64,000 nucleotides of DNA, taken from contig JBBQBI010000013.1 in NCBI GenBank assembly GCA_038363005.1, forward strand, positions 1 to 64,000. The letters run 5' to 3'. The notes under the pieces were generated by a model. It searched no databases. It saw only the letters and a program-made list of their open reading frames with translations, and was not told where the DNA came from. The translations under genes were made by a program, and so were the position numbers. Below are positions 1 to 7,596 of this stretch, in pieces. The first letter of the stretch is position 1. Every line of letters begins with the position of its first letter. The DNA is from JAKOWB01 sp038363005. Lineage in GTDB: Bacteria > Pseudomonadota > Alphaproteobacteria > Kiloniellales > JACOMY01.

Positions 1-219
1 ACGCTGGCGCTGGCCGTCCGGCTGTTCGGCAACATGATGAGCGGCGCGATGATCATCGGCATTCTGCTCACCATTACGCCTTTCATCTTTCCCATCATCA
101 TGACGGCGCTCGGGCTGCTGACCGGCATGGTGCAGGCCTACATCTTCAGCATCCTGGCGGCGGTCTACATCGCCGCCGCCATCCGCGCGCGCGCCACCAA
201 GCCGGCGCCCAAGAGCTGA
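1..219 (+). CDS. atpB: N-type F-ATPase subunit a (3' fragment)
   Basis: This is the last 72 codons of the membrane stator subunit that forms the ion half-channels facing the c-ring. The fragment opens with the hallmark RLFGNMMSG motif. Its Arg (seventh residue of the fragment) corresponds to the essential stator arginine of helix 5. Two hydrophobic helices follow, and the protein ends in a short basic tail. The frame is open from base 1, so the start lies outside the window. It is followed within 30 bp by the c-subunit gene. The order a-c-b-alpha-gamma without a separate delta gene is that of the N-ATPase operons (atpDCQRBEFAG). The beta, epsilon, Q and R genes would therefore lie upstream of the window. 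Confidence 0.93.
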   Translation, partial: TLALAVRLFGNMMSGAMIIGILLTITPFIFPIIMTALGLLTGMVQAYIFSILAAVYIAAAIRARATKPAPKS

Positions 220-249
220 CGCGACCGCCAAACGAGCAAGGAACCCGCC

Positions 250-531
250 ATGGACAGCATGACCCTCATCGCTATCGCCTCGATCATCACCGCCGGCCTG
301 ACCACCGCGGTCGGCTGCTTCGGCCCGTCCATTGCCGAAGGGCGCGCGGTGGCCACCGCGCTGACCTCGCTGGCGCAGCAGCCCGACGCCTCGGCCACCA
401 TCACCCGCACGCTCTTCGTCGGCCTGGCGATGATCGAATCGACCGCTATCTATTGCTTCGTGGTGGCGATGATCCTGATCTTCGCCAATCCTTTCTGGAG
501 CCAGGCCATCTCCCAGTCCACGGCGAACTGA
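250..531 (+). CDS. atpE: N-type F-ATPase rotor subunit c
   Basis: This 93-residue hairpin protein has two transmembrane helices and forms the proteolipid rotor ring. Helix 2 carries the ion-binding carboxylate Glu63 in the context MIESTAIY. Helix 1 carries a second acidic residue, Glu30, in GPSIAEGRA, where Na+-pumping enzymes usually have Gln. The EST triad looks like a Na+ signature. Paired glutamates are the two-carboxylate arrangement reported for N-ATPase rings, so the coupling ion (H+ or Na+) cannot be decided from sequence alone. The conserved polar loop reads AQQPD. The gene sits between atpB and atpF in the operon. Confidence 0.93.
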   Translation: MDSMTLIAIASIITAGLTTAVGCFGPSIAEGRAVATALTSLAQQPDASATITRTLFVGLAMIESTAIYCFVVAMILIFANPFWSQAISQSTAN

Positions 532-532
532 G

Positions 533-1405
533 ATGCTGATCGACTGGTTCACCGTCGGTGCGCAGGTGCTCAACTTCATCATTCTCGTCTGGCTGATGAA
601 GCGCTTCCTCTACAAGCCCGTGCTGCACGCCATCGACACGCGCGAGAAGCGGATCGCCAAGGAGCTGGCCGATGCCAAGGCGAAGCAGGCCGAGGCCAAG
701 GCGGAACGCGATGCCTTCGAGCAGAAGAACGAGGCCTTCGACCAGGAGCGCGCCGCGCGCGTGAAGACCATGACGGCCGAGGTACAGGCCAACCGCAAGC
801 AGCTGCTCGACGAGGCGCGGCAGGCGGCCGATGCCCTGACCGCCAAGCGGCAAGCGGCCCTGGCCAGCGAGGCCCGCAGCCTGGACCAGGCGGTCAGCCG
901 CCTGGCGCGCACCGAAGTCTTCGCCATCGCCCGCAAGGCGCTTGCCGACCTCGCCGACAGCAGCCTGGAAGCGCGCTTGGTCACGGTCTTCACGCAGCGA
1001 CTACAGGCGTTGGATGGCCAGGCCAAGGCCGCCCTTGCCGCGAGCTTGAAGAAGGCCGACACGCCGGCACTGTTGCGCAGCGCCTTCGCGCTGCCGAAGG
1101 CACAGCAGGCCGCCGTTCAGCAGGCCCTCGACGAAGCCTTCTCGACACACGTCGAGTTGCGGTTCGAGACAGCGCCGGAGGTGATCAGCGGTATCGAGCT
1201 CACCAGCAACGGCCAGAAGCTATCCTGGAGCCTCGCCGACTATCTGGCGGCGCTGGAGCAGGATGTCAGCCAGCTGCTCGATGCGACGACCAAGCCCGTG
1301 CCCACGGCCGAGCAAGATCCCGAGCCCAAGCCCAAGCCAGCGCCCAAGCCAGCCAGCAAGTCACCGCGGCAGCACAAGCACGTGGCCGCCCAGGACAAGT
1401 CATGA
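533..1405 (+). CDS. atpF: N-type F-ATPase subunit b with delta-like C-terminal region
   Basis: This 290-residue peripheral stalk subunit is much longer than a usual b subunit (about 160). Residues 8-27 form the single membrane anchor, followed by an Ala/Lys/Glu/Gln-rich coiled coil to about residue 110. The region from about 115 to 245 resembles the OSCP/delta subunit, including the typical ending with SGIEL, then GQKLSWSLADYL. N-ATPase operons lack a delta gene, so this half probably caps the F1 head. The last 40 or so residues are a Pro/Lys-rich low-complexity tail (KPKPAPKPASK). The start is two bases after the atpE stop, and the 3' end overlaps atpA by four bases (ATGA). Confidence 0.9.
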   Translation: MLIDWFTVGAQVLNFIILVWLMKRFLYKPVLHAIDTREKRIAKELADAKAKQAEAKAERDAFEQKNEAFDQERAARVKTMTAEVQANRKQLLDEARQAADALTAKRQAALASEARSLDQAVSRLARTEVFAIARKALADLADSSLEARLVTVFTQRLQALDGQAKAALAASLKKADTPALLRSAFALPKAQQAAVQQALDEAFSTHVELRFETAPEVISGIELTSNGQKLSWSLADYLAALEQDVSQLLDATTKPVPTAEQDPEPKPKPAPKPASKSPRQHKHVAAQDKS

Positions 1406-3060
1406 GCTCCGTGCTGAAGCGTCTGCAGGGCGTCGTCGACAGTGCCTTTACCGGCCTGCAGCAAGCGCGTGAGGGCTTCACCCCGCACCTGGCGGCGCGC
1501 GAGATCGGCACCATCACGCGGATTTCCACTGGCATCGCCCAGGTGGCCGGATTGCCGAACGCCGGCTACGAGGAGCTGCTGGCCTTTCCCGGCGGGGTCT
1601 TCGGCATCGCCTTCAATCTCGACCCGGACGAGATCGGCGTCGTGCTGCTCGGCGAATACTGGCATCTCAAGGCTGGCGACGAGGTGCTGCGCACCGGCCG
1701 GGTGATGGACGTCGGTGTCGGCGAGGGCCTGCTGGGGCGCGTCATCGACCCGCTGGGCCGGCCGCTGGACGCCCAGGGCACGATCGACACGGGTGAGCGG
1801 CTGCCGATCGAACGCCCGGCCCCGCCGATCATGGACCGTGCCGCGGTCACCGAGCCGCTGCAGAGCGGCCTGATGGTGATCGACGCGCTGATCCCCATCG
1901 GGCGCGGCCAGCGCGAGCTGATCCTGGGCGACCGCCAGACCGGCAAGACCGCCATCGCGGTCGACGCCATCCTGAACCAGCGCGGCCAGGAGGTGATCTG
2001 CGTCTACTGCGCCATCGGCCAGCGCTCCTCCGCCGTGGCCAAGACCATCGCGGTGCTGCGCGAAAAAGGTGCACTGGACTACTGCGTCGTCGTGGTGACC
2101 GAGGGCAATGATCCGCCGGGCCTGGCCTACATCGCGCCCTATGCGGCCACCAGCATCGCCGAGCACTTCATGGAGCAGGGCCGCGACGTGCTGATCGTCT
2201 ATGACGACCTGACGCATCACGCCCGCGCCTATCGCGAGCTGTCGCTGCTGCTGCGCCGGCCGCCGGGACGCGAGGCCTTTCCGGGTGACATCTTCTATAT
2301 CCATTCGCGCCTGCTGGAGCGGTCGACCCATCTGAACGAGGCGCGCGGCGGCGGCTCGCTGACCGCGCTGCCGATCATCGAGACCGAGGCGCAGAACATC
2401 TCGGCCTACATTCCGACCAACCTGATTTCCATCACCGATGGGCAGATCTACCTGTCGCCGGGGCTGTTCGAGCTGGGCGTGCTGCCGGCGGTCGATGTCG
2501 GCAAGTCAGTCTCGCGCGTCGGCGGCAAGGCACAGCGCGCGCCCTATCGCGCGGTCGCGGGCGACCTCAAGCTGGCCTACGCGCAGTTCGAGGAGCTGGA
2601 GACCTTCGCCCGCTTCGGCGCCCGGGTAGACGAGGATACCCGCGCCATCATCGACCACGGCCGGCGTATTCGCGCCTGCCTGATGCAGCGGGAGTTCGCC
2701 CCCATCTCGGTGCCGGCGCAGGTCGCCGTGCTGCTGGCGCTGACCGCGCGGCTGTTCGACCCGGTGCCGCTCGAGCGCATGCCCGATGCCCAGGCCGCGG
2801 TGCGCCAGGCCGCGGCGGAGATCCCGGCGGCGATCGGCGAGCGGCTCCTCACCGCCAAGAGCCTGAGCGACGCCGATCGTGACGCTATCGTTGCCATCGC
2901 CCGGAAGGCGCTGAGCACCTTTCAGCCAGCGGAGGCCGAGCCGGCAGCGGTGACATCCGAGGACGAGCCTGAGGCCGAAGACGAGGTCCCTGCCAAGGTG
3001 AAGGACAAGCCCGAAGCAAAGCCAAAGCCCCAGGGCAAGCCCAAGGCCAAGGCGCCATGA
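1402..3060 (+). CDS. atpA: N-type F-ATPase catalytic-core subunit alpha
   Basis: This 552-residue non-catalytic nucleotide-binding subunit of F1 has a Walker A motif GDRQTGKT at about residues 174-181, followed by canonical alpha blocks (IYCAIGQ-like, VYDDLTHHARAYRE, and SLTALPIIETEA). The body matches an alpha subunit of about 510 residues. Beyond it there is an acidic then Pro/Lys-rich tail of about 40 residues (ending KPKPQGKPKAKAP) that ordinary alpha subunits lack. The tail echoes the one on subunit b encoded just upstream. It overlaps atpF by four bases and atpG by four bases, which indicates translational coupling in the operon. Confidence 0.95.
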   Translation: MSSVLKRLQGVVDSAFTGLQQAREGFTPHLAAREIGTITRISTGIAQVAGLPNAGYEELLAFPGGVFGIAFNLDPDEIGVVLLGEYWHLKAGDEVLRTGRVMDVGVGEGLLGRVIDPLGRPLDAQGTIDTGERLPIERPAPPIMDRAAVTEPLQSGLMVIDALIPIGRGQRELILGDRQTGKTAIAVDAILNQRGQEVICVYCAIGQRSSAVAKTIAVLREKGALDYCVVVVTEGNDPPGLAYIAPYAATSIAEHFMEQGRDVLIVYDDLTHHARAYRELSLLLRRPPGREAFPGDIFYIHSRLLERSTHLNEARGGGSLTALPIIETEAQNISAYIPTNLISITDGQIYLSPGLFELGVLPAVDVGKSVSRVGGKAQRAPYRAVAGDLKLAYAQFEELETFARFGARVDEDTRAIIDHGRRIRACLMQREFAPISVPAQVAVLLALTARLFDPVPLERMPDAQAAVRQAAAEIPAAIGERLLTAKSLSDADRDAIVAIARKALSTFQPAEAEPAAVTSEDEPEAEDEVPAKVKDKPEAKPKPQGKPKAKAP

Positions 3061-3935
3061 GCGACACCACCGAAAGCCTGCGCCGCAAGATCGCCAGCGC
3101 GACCGACCTGCAATCCGTCGTACGCACCATGAAGGCCCTGGCGGCCTCCAGCATCGGGCAGTACGAGCGATCGGTCCTGGCGCTCGCCGACTACTACCGG
3201 ACCCTGGAACTGGGGCTGGGGGTCTGCCTGCGCGACGGGGAGGCCGCGCCATCCAAGAGCCCGCGCGACGAGCCGACCACGCTCGACGCCGTGGTCTTCG
3301 GCTCCGACCAGGGCCTGGTCGGCCAGTTCAACGAAGAGATCGCGGACCACGCCGTCAAGGCAATCGCGGCGCTTGCCGGAAAGGCACCGGCCGGCAAGCG
3401 GCGCGTCTGGGCGGTCGGCGAGCGGGTGCATGCGCGCCTGCTGGACAGCGGCCTGCCGCTCGCCGGGCTCTTCGCCGTGCCGACCTCGATCAAGGCCATC
3501 ACCCCGCTGGTGGCGCAGATCCTCGTGGCCAGCGAGGGCGGCGGCGCGCTCTATCTTTTTTACAACCGCCCCACCGAGGGCGCGGTCTATGCCCCGGCGC
3601 AGCAGCGCCTGCTGCCGCTGGATGAGGCCTGGCGCCGCGGCCTGGTCGCGCAACCCTGGCCAACGGCCAGCCTGCCCGAGGTGATGGGCAGCCTCGGCGA
3701 CACGCTGCGTGCCTTCATCCGCGAGTATCTCTTCGTGTCGCTGTTCCGCGCCTGCGCCGAATCCCTGGCCAGCGAGAACGCCAGCCGCCTGGCGGCCATG
3801 CAGCGCGCCGACAAGAACATCGACGAGCTGCTGGGCGAGCTGCGGTCAAGTTTCCGCAGCGTGCGCCAAAGCGGCATCGACGAGGAGCTGTTCGACGTCA
3901 TCGCCGGCTTCGAGGCCCTGGTCGGCGCCAACTAG
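3057..3935 (+). CDS. atpG: F-ATPase central-stalk subunit gamma
   Basis: This 292-residue rotor shaft subunit has N-terminal (about 1-50) and C-terminal (about 230-290) helices that form the coiled coil. Family signatures are LRRKIASATDLQSVVRTMKALAA at the start and a final block in which ASENASRLAAMQ is seen. It is translationally coupled to atpA (ATGA overlap) and is the last gene of the operon. Its final 90 bp are also read on the opposite strand as the C-terminus of the dioxygenase gene, so the two genes converge and overlap. Confidence 0.92.
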   Translation: MSDTTESLRRKIASATDLQSVVRTMKALAASSIGQYERSVLALADYYRTLELGLGVCLRDGEAAPSKSPRDEPTTLDAVVFGSDQGLVGQFNEEIADHAVKAIAALAGKAPAGKRRVWAVGERVHARLLDSGLPLAGLFAVPTSIKAITPLVAQILVASEGGGALYLFYNRPTEGAVYAPAQQRLLPLDEAWRRGLVAQPWPTASLPEVMGSLGDTLRAFIREYLFVSLFRACAESLASENASRLAAMQRADKNIDELLGELRSSFRSVRQSGIDEELFDVIAGFEALVGAN

Positions 3936-4829
3936 CGGCGGCGGGCGGAGGGCCGTGAGACCGTCGCCCGCCGTCAGCGAGACGCAGAGGCTGGCGAGGG
4001 TGCGCGGCTCGTCATCGGGCCAAGGCGTGCCGCGGTGCATCACGGCGCGCTGGTCCCACAGCAGCACGTCGCCCCCCTGCCAGGCGTGCGAATAGACGTA
4101 CCGCGGCTGCGTGCAGTGGCTCAGCACCTCGTCGATGAAGGCGGCTCCCTCGGCGGCGGACAGGCCCTCGACCGCGCGGCAGTGCGAGGCGATGTAGATG
4201 CCCTCCTCGCCGGTCGTCGGATTGGCGATCACTGCGCGCCAGCGCTGCTCCGGCCACTTGTGATAGCGCGGCAGCTTCGCCAACGCGGGCGAGATCCGCG
4301 CCCGCGAGGTGGAGTAGTGGTGGCGCATCACGGTCTGGCGCAACCTGGCCTGCAGGGTTGGCGGCAGGTCGCGGAAGGCGGCCCGTGTCGAGGCGAGCTC
4401 GGTGTTGCCGCCACGCGAGGCGACCACGCGGGCGATCAGGATGTTGGTCAGCGCCGGCACCGGCATGAAGGTGCTGTCGATATGCCACAGCATGTTCGCC
4501 TTGAGATTCAGCGTGTGGAGATCGTCGGCGGCCGTGACCCCGCCTGCGGCCGTCACGTTCGATACCAGCGGCACCGTGAAGGGATCGTCCGCCTTGCGGA
4601 CATCGGCCTCGCGGTCCTCGATCGGGCCGAAGAGCCCGGCGAGACGCAGGTGATCCGCGTCGGTGAGGTTCTGGCCGCGGAACAGCAGCGCGGAGTGCGT
4701 CTCGAACAGCTGGCGCAGTTCGGCATAGCCCTGCGCGCGCGTGACCCGCGCAAGGTCGATCCCGCTGACCTCGACGCCGAAGCAGGGCGTCAGGGGGCGA
4801 AGGACAATCCGGCTCAGGGCGTCGGTCAC
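3846..4829 (-). CDS. TauD/TfdA-family Fe(II)/2-oxoglutarate dioxygenase
   Basis: This 327-residue enzyme belongs to the taurine/2,4-D dioxygenase family, which couples 2-oxoglutarate decarboxylation to substrate hydroxylation. The iron facial triad is visible as HID in MLWHIDSTF and a distal His in VMHRGTPW. A downstream Arg (EPRTLAS) is placed to bind 2-oxoglutarate. The GTG start is chosen because GAGG lies six bases before it. A more upstream TTG would begin three bases from the end of the tRNA-Leu gene. About 30 C-terminal residues are antisense to atpG and look like an extension rather than family sequence. The substrate is not predictable. Confidence 0.8.
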   Translation of the reverse strand: MTDALSRIVLRPLTPCFGVEVSGIDLARVTRAQGYAELRQLFETHSALLFRGQNLTDADHLRLAGLFGPIEDREADVRKADDPFTVPLVSNVTAAGGVTAADDLHTLNLKANMLWHIDSTFMPVPALTNILIARVVASRGGNTELASTRAAFRDLPPTLQARLRQTVMRHHYSTSRARISPALAKLPRYHKWPEQRWRAVIANPTTGEEGIYIASHCRAVEGLSAAEGAAFIDEVLSHCTQPRYVYSHAWQGGDVLLWDQRAVMHRGTPWPDDEPRTLASLCVSLTAGDGLTALRPPPLVGADQGLEAGDDVEQLLVDAALAHAAET

Positions 4830-4843
4830 GGCGCGCCTCAATG

Positions 4844-4930
4844 TGGTGCCCGTGGAGGGACTCGAACCCCCACTTCCTCGCGGAAAACGGATTTTGAGTC
4901 CGTCGCGTCTACCAGTTCCGCCACACGGGC
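4844..4930 (-). tRNA. tRNA-Leu(CAA)
   Basis: On the minus strand a full class II tRNA folds from GCCCGTG to CACGGGC plus an encoded CCA. It has a long variable arm (TTTTCCGCGAGGAAG) and TTCGAGT in the T loop. The anticodon loop is CTCAAAA, giving anticodon CAA (reads UUG). The mature 3' end lies only 14 bp before the start codon of the dioxygenase gene transcribed in the same direction. Confidence 0.96.
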
Positions 4931-4946
4931 AAGCGTTGGCGCCGGC

Positions 4947-4974
4947 ATCTTAGTCGGCGGCGCCGGTTTGGCAA
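4947..4974 (-). promoter_or_regulatory. Probable promoter of tRNA-Leu
   Basis: The minus strand has TTGCCA and TAAGAT separated by 16 bp. Predicted initiation is about 10 bp upstream of the tRNA 5' end. This fits the -35 TTG-rich and loose -10 pattern of alphaproteobacterial housekeeping promoters. Confidence 0.55.
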
Positions 4975-4985
4975 CCGCCCCGCCG

Positions 4986-5120
4986 TCAAGGCACGCCGAA
5001 TGGCATGAGCAGCGGCGACAGGTCGAGCCGCTCGGTCACCAGGAAGCGCTGGCTGCGATAGTCGACGTCGAAGCGGTTAGCGGTGTCGCCGGCAAACCAT
5101 GCCAACACACCAGCGCGCAT
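4986..5120 (-). CDS. Possible 44-residue small protein or gene remnant
   Basis: A short frame runs from ATG at 5120 to TGA at 4986, read toward tRNA-Leu. It encodes a protein with a hydrophobic start and the ending DLSPLLMPFGVP. There is no Shine-Dalgarno sequence. An A/T-rich stretch containing TATAGT lies just upstream on the same strand, so a leaderless message is possible. It could equally be the decayed C-terminus of a lost gene. I recognise no family. Confidence 0.22.
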   Translation of the reverse strand: MRAGVLAWFAGDTANRFDVDYRSQRFLVTERLDLSPLLMPFGVP

Positions 5121-5167
5121 AAAATACTATACATTGAGAACGAAGAACGAACATCTGCAATGGACCC

Positions 5168-6013
5168 ATGTCGAACCAGACCCTCTTCCGCTCTACCGCG
5201 CTCAGCGTCCACCACTACCGCTGCACCGCCGGAATCGGCGCGCGGCCCTATGACGAGCAGCACCGCGGCTTCTCCGCCGCGCTGGTGCTGAGCGGCTCTT
5301 TCGGCTACCGCGTCGAGGGGCGCGACCACGAGTTGGTGCCGGGCGCGCTGCTGGTCGGGCGCCCCGGGCAGGTCTACCGCTGCACGCACGACCACGTCTG
5401 CGGCGACCGCTGCCTGGCGGTGCGTCTGGCGGCGGAGACTGTTGAAGACCTGGCTGGCGACACGCGGCGTTGGCGCGGCACCGGTCTGCCGCCGACGGCC
5501 GAGCTGATGGTGGGCGGCGCCTTGCTGACCGCCGCGGCACGCGGCGAGGCAACGCTGGGCCTGGACGAAGCCGCGCTGCTCTTCGCCCGCCGCTTCCTCG
5601 CCCTGTCCGATGTGCGCGACGAGTACTTCCGTATCAGTGCCCGCGATCGCCGCCGCGCGGTGGAGAGCGCGCTGTGGATCGAGGCGCACGCGGCTGGGCC
5701 GCTCGACCTCGCCGCCGGCGCCGCGGCGGCCGGCCTCTCCCCCTGGCACTACCTGCGCCTCTTCCGCGCGGTGCTGGGGGTAACGCCGCACCAGTACCTG
5801 CTGCGCTGCCGCCTGCGCCTGGCCGCGCGGCTGCTGGCGGAAAGCCGGCTGAGCGTCACCGAAGTCGCCTATGACGCCGGCTTCGCCGACCTGTCCAACT
5901 TCGTGCGCACCTTCCGCAGGGCGGCGGGCATGAGTCCGCGCGCCTTCCGCCGCACCGCCGCCGGCGACCGCAAGTTTCTCCAAGAAGCCCTGGCCGGACC
6001 CTTTCTAGGGTGA
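5168..6013 (+). CDS. AraC-family transcriptional regulator
   Basis: This 281-residue protein has an N-terminal cupin-like sensing region (about 1-110) and a C-terminal AraC double helix-turn-helix (about 165-265). The latter includes LSPWHYLRLFRAVLG and the typical second HTH VAYDAGFADLSNFVRTFRR, ending with the conserved sequence AGMSPRAFR. The gene is followed after 26 bp by a VOC protein, a frequent partner and possible target. An A/T-rich stretch (ATAAAATACTATACAT) about 40 bp upstream may hold its promoter. No good Shine-Dalgarno was found before the ATG at 5168. A nearby ATG at 5160 is out of frame. Confidence 0.88.
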   Translation: MSNQTLFRSTALSVHHYRCTAGIGARPYDEQHRGFSAALVLSGSFGYRVEGRDHELVPGALLVGRPGQVYRCTHDHVCGDRCLAVRLAAETVEDLAGDTRRWRGTGLPPTAELMVGGALLTAAARGEATLGLDEAALLFARRFLALSDVRDEYFRISARDRRRAVESALWIEAHAAGPLDLAAGAAAAGLSPWHYLRLFRAVLGVTPHQYLLRCRLRLAARLLAESRLSVTEVAYDAGFADLSNFVRTFRRAAGMSPRAFRRTAAGDRKFLQEALAGPFLG

Positions 6014-6039
6014 CGCCTCCAAGCAACGGAGGGTCATCC

Positions 6040-6402
6040 ATGTACGATCATCTCGGTCTCAAGGTGCAGGACCTGGCGGCCAGCATCGCCTTCTATAGTG
6101 CCGCGCTGAAACCGCTGGGCTTCGCGCTCTGCTCGCAGGACGCCGGCGGCGCCGGCTTCGGGCCCCAGGGCGCGGCGGCGCTCTGGCTCTACGCCGGCCG
6201 CAGCGGCCAGAACCCCGGCACCCACGTCGCCTTCAAGGCGACCAGCCGCGCCGCGGTCGAGGGCTTCCACCAGGCGGGCCTGAAGGCCGGCGGGCGGGAG
6301 AACGGCAAGCCCGGCCTGCGCGCCGACTACAGCCCGACCTGCTACGCCGCCTTCCTGGTCGATCCCGACGGCAACAACGTCGAGGCGGTGTGGATGGGGT
6401 GA
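6040..6402 (+). CDS. VOC-family (glyoxalase/bleomycin-resistance fold) protein
   Basis: This 120-residue vicinal-oxygen-chelate protein begins MYDHLGLKVQDLAASIAFY. It contains the second-module features FLVDPDGNNVEAVWMG, including the C-terminal Glu metal ligand of the fold. The start at 6040 is chosen because GGAGGG lies about 8 bp upstream. An in-frame ATG-equivalent at 6010 lacks a ribosome-binding site. It is probably cotranscribed with the AraC regulator. The exact reaction (lyase, dioxygenase or binding protein) cannot be told. Confidence 0.85.
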   Translation: MYDHLGLKVQDLAASIAFYSAALKPLGFALCSQDAGGAGFGPQGAAALWLYAGRSGQNPGTHVAFKATSRAAVEGFHQAGLKAGGRENGKPGLRADYSPTCYAAFLVDPDGNNVEAVWMG

Positions 6403-6431
6403 GGGCGTTCGTCCCTCACTGCACGCTGGCC

Positions 6432-6839
6432 TCACTGCACGCTGGGCTTGTCCGGCGTCTCCAGCACCTCGGCAGGCGGCGACTGGCAGGGGCCGGCCTG
6501 GTGGTGGAACAGGCGCCACTGGCCGGCGACGCGGCGGAACAGGTTGGTGGCGGCCAGCACGGCGCCATCCAGCACTTCGTAGCAGAGCACCAGGCCGACC
6601 TCGCCGACGAGGTCGGCCTGGGCGCCGCGGCAGTCGAGCGGCGGCGCCCCACGATTGGCGAAGATGCCCTCCCAGCTCTGCAGCACGGCGTCAACGCCGC
6701 TCAGCGCCGGCCAGCCGGGGTGCAGGCAGAAGCAGGGCCCGGCGCTGACCCAGAGCTGCCGCATGGCGGCGGCGTCGGCGCTGTTGAAGGCGGTGTAGAA
6801 GGCTTCGTTGGCGAACAGCAGTCTCTCGCGGTCGGGCAT
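6432..6839 (-). CDS. NTF2/SnoaL-like protein
   Basis: This 135-residue protein has the alpha+beta cone pattern of the nuclear transport factor 2 superfamily. The first helix reads LLFANEAFYTAFNSADAAAMRQLWV. The pocket strand SGPCFCLHPGWPALSG-like motif and closing strands QWRLFHHQAG follow. The ATG at 6839 is preceded by GGAG at good spacing. The open frame extends further upstream but without start support. Such proteins may be enzymes or ligand binders, and no specific role is indicated by the neighbours. Confidence 0.75.
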   Translation of the reverse strand: MPDRERLLFANEAFYTAFNSADAAAMRQLWVSAGPCFCLHPGWPALSGVDAVLQSWEGIFANRGAPPLDCRGAQADLVGEVGLVLCYEVLDGAVLAATNLFRRVAGQWRLFHHQAGPCQSPPAEVLETPDKPSVQ

Positions 6840-6998
6840 CGCATACTCCGGTGCAGAACTGCAGCCTAGCATGGGCCGGTCCGGCCGCGCCCGTCGAGAA
6901 CCCGGCCGATTGCCGGAGGCGGCGCTGCCTGCTAGAGCCTTCGCTCCTGCACCGTCGCGGCCCCTGCCGCGGCGCCGTCTCCCGAGGATCGCCAAGGC

Positions 6999-7580
6999 AT
7001 GCTGCGCCGTCTCTACAACTGGACGCTGGACCTCGCCGCGCGGCCCTATGCCATGTGGGCGCTGGCGGCCGTCGCCTTCATCGAGAGTTCGATCTTCCCG
7101 CTGCCGCCCGACATCATCCTGATCGCCATGGTGGTGGCGACGCCGAAGCGGGCCTGGAGCATCGCCGCGGTGGCCACCATCGCCTCGGTGCTGGGCGGCT
7201 TTGCCGGCTACGCCATCGGCGCGCTGGCCTTCGACAGCATCGGCCTCGACATCCTGAACTTCTACGGCCTGACCGAGAAGTTCGAGTCCTTCCGCGGCAT
7301 CTACGCCGAGTGGGGCTTCTGGTTCGTCCTGGTCGCCGGCTTCACGCCCTTTCCCTACAAGGTGATCACCATCGCGTCCGGTGTCTTCGGACTCGACCTG
7401 CTGACCTTCGCCATCGCCTCGGTAGTCTCACGCGGCGCCAGGTTCTTCCTGGTCTCAGCACTGCTGTGGCGCTTCGGCGCACCGATCAAGGCCTTCATCG
7501 ACAAGCACCTGGGATGGCTTACCATTCTCTTCATGGTGCTCTTGATCGGCGGCTTCGTGGCGATCAAGTACCTGTTCTGA
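6999..7580 (+). CDS. YqaA/DedA-family membrane protein
   Basis: This 193-residue protein has four or five transmembrane segments. It carries the DedA-family hallmarks FIESSIFPLPPDIIL near the N-terminus, then GGFAGYAIG and the re-entrant FTPFPYKVITIASG. Members act in envelope lipid or ion homeostasis, and some are undecaprenyl-phosphate flippases. The YqaA subgroup is short like this one. It is followed 16 bp later by dsbB and then coq7, all on the same strand, which suggests one transcript for membrane and redox functions. Confidence 0.85.
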   Translation: MLRRLYNWTLDLAARPYAMWALAAVAFIESSIFPLPPDIILIAMVVATPKRAWSIAAVATIASVLGGFAGYAIGALAFDSIGLDILNFYGLTEKFESFRGIYAEWGFWFVLVAGFTPFPYKVITIASGVFGLDLLTFAIASVVSRGARFFLVSALLWRFGAPIKAFIDKHLGWLTILFMVLLIGGFVAIKYLF

Positions 7581-7596
7581 GAACAAGGATCAGATT

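Noticed and set aside
4844..4930. tRNA-Leu as an integration site for a mobile element
   Set aside because: No integrase, no partial tRNA copy and no shift in gene type on either side were seen.
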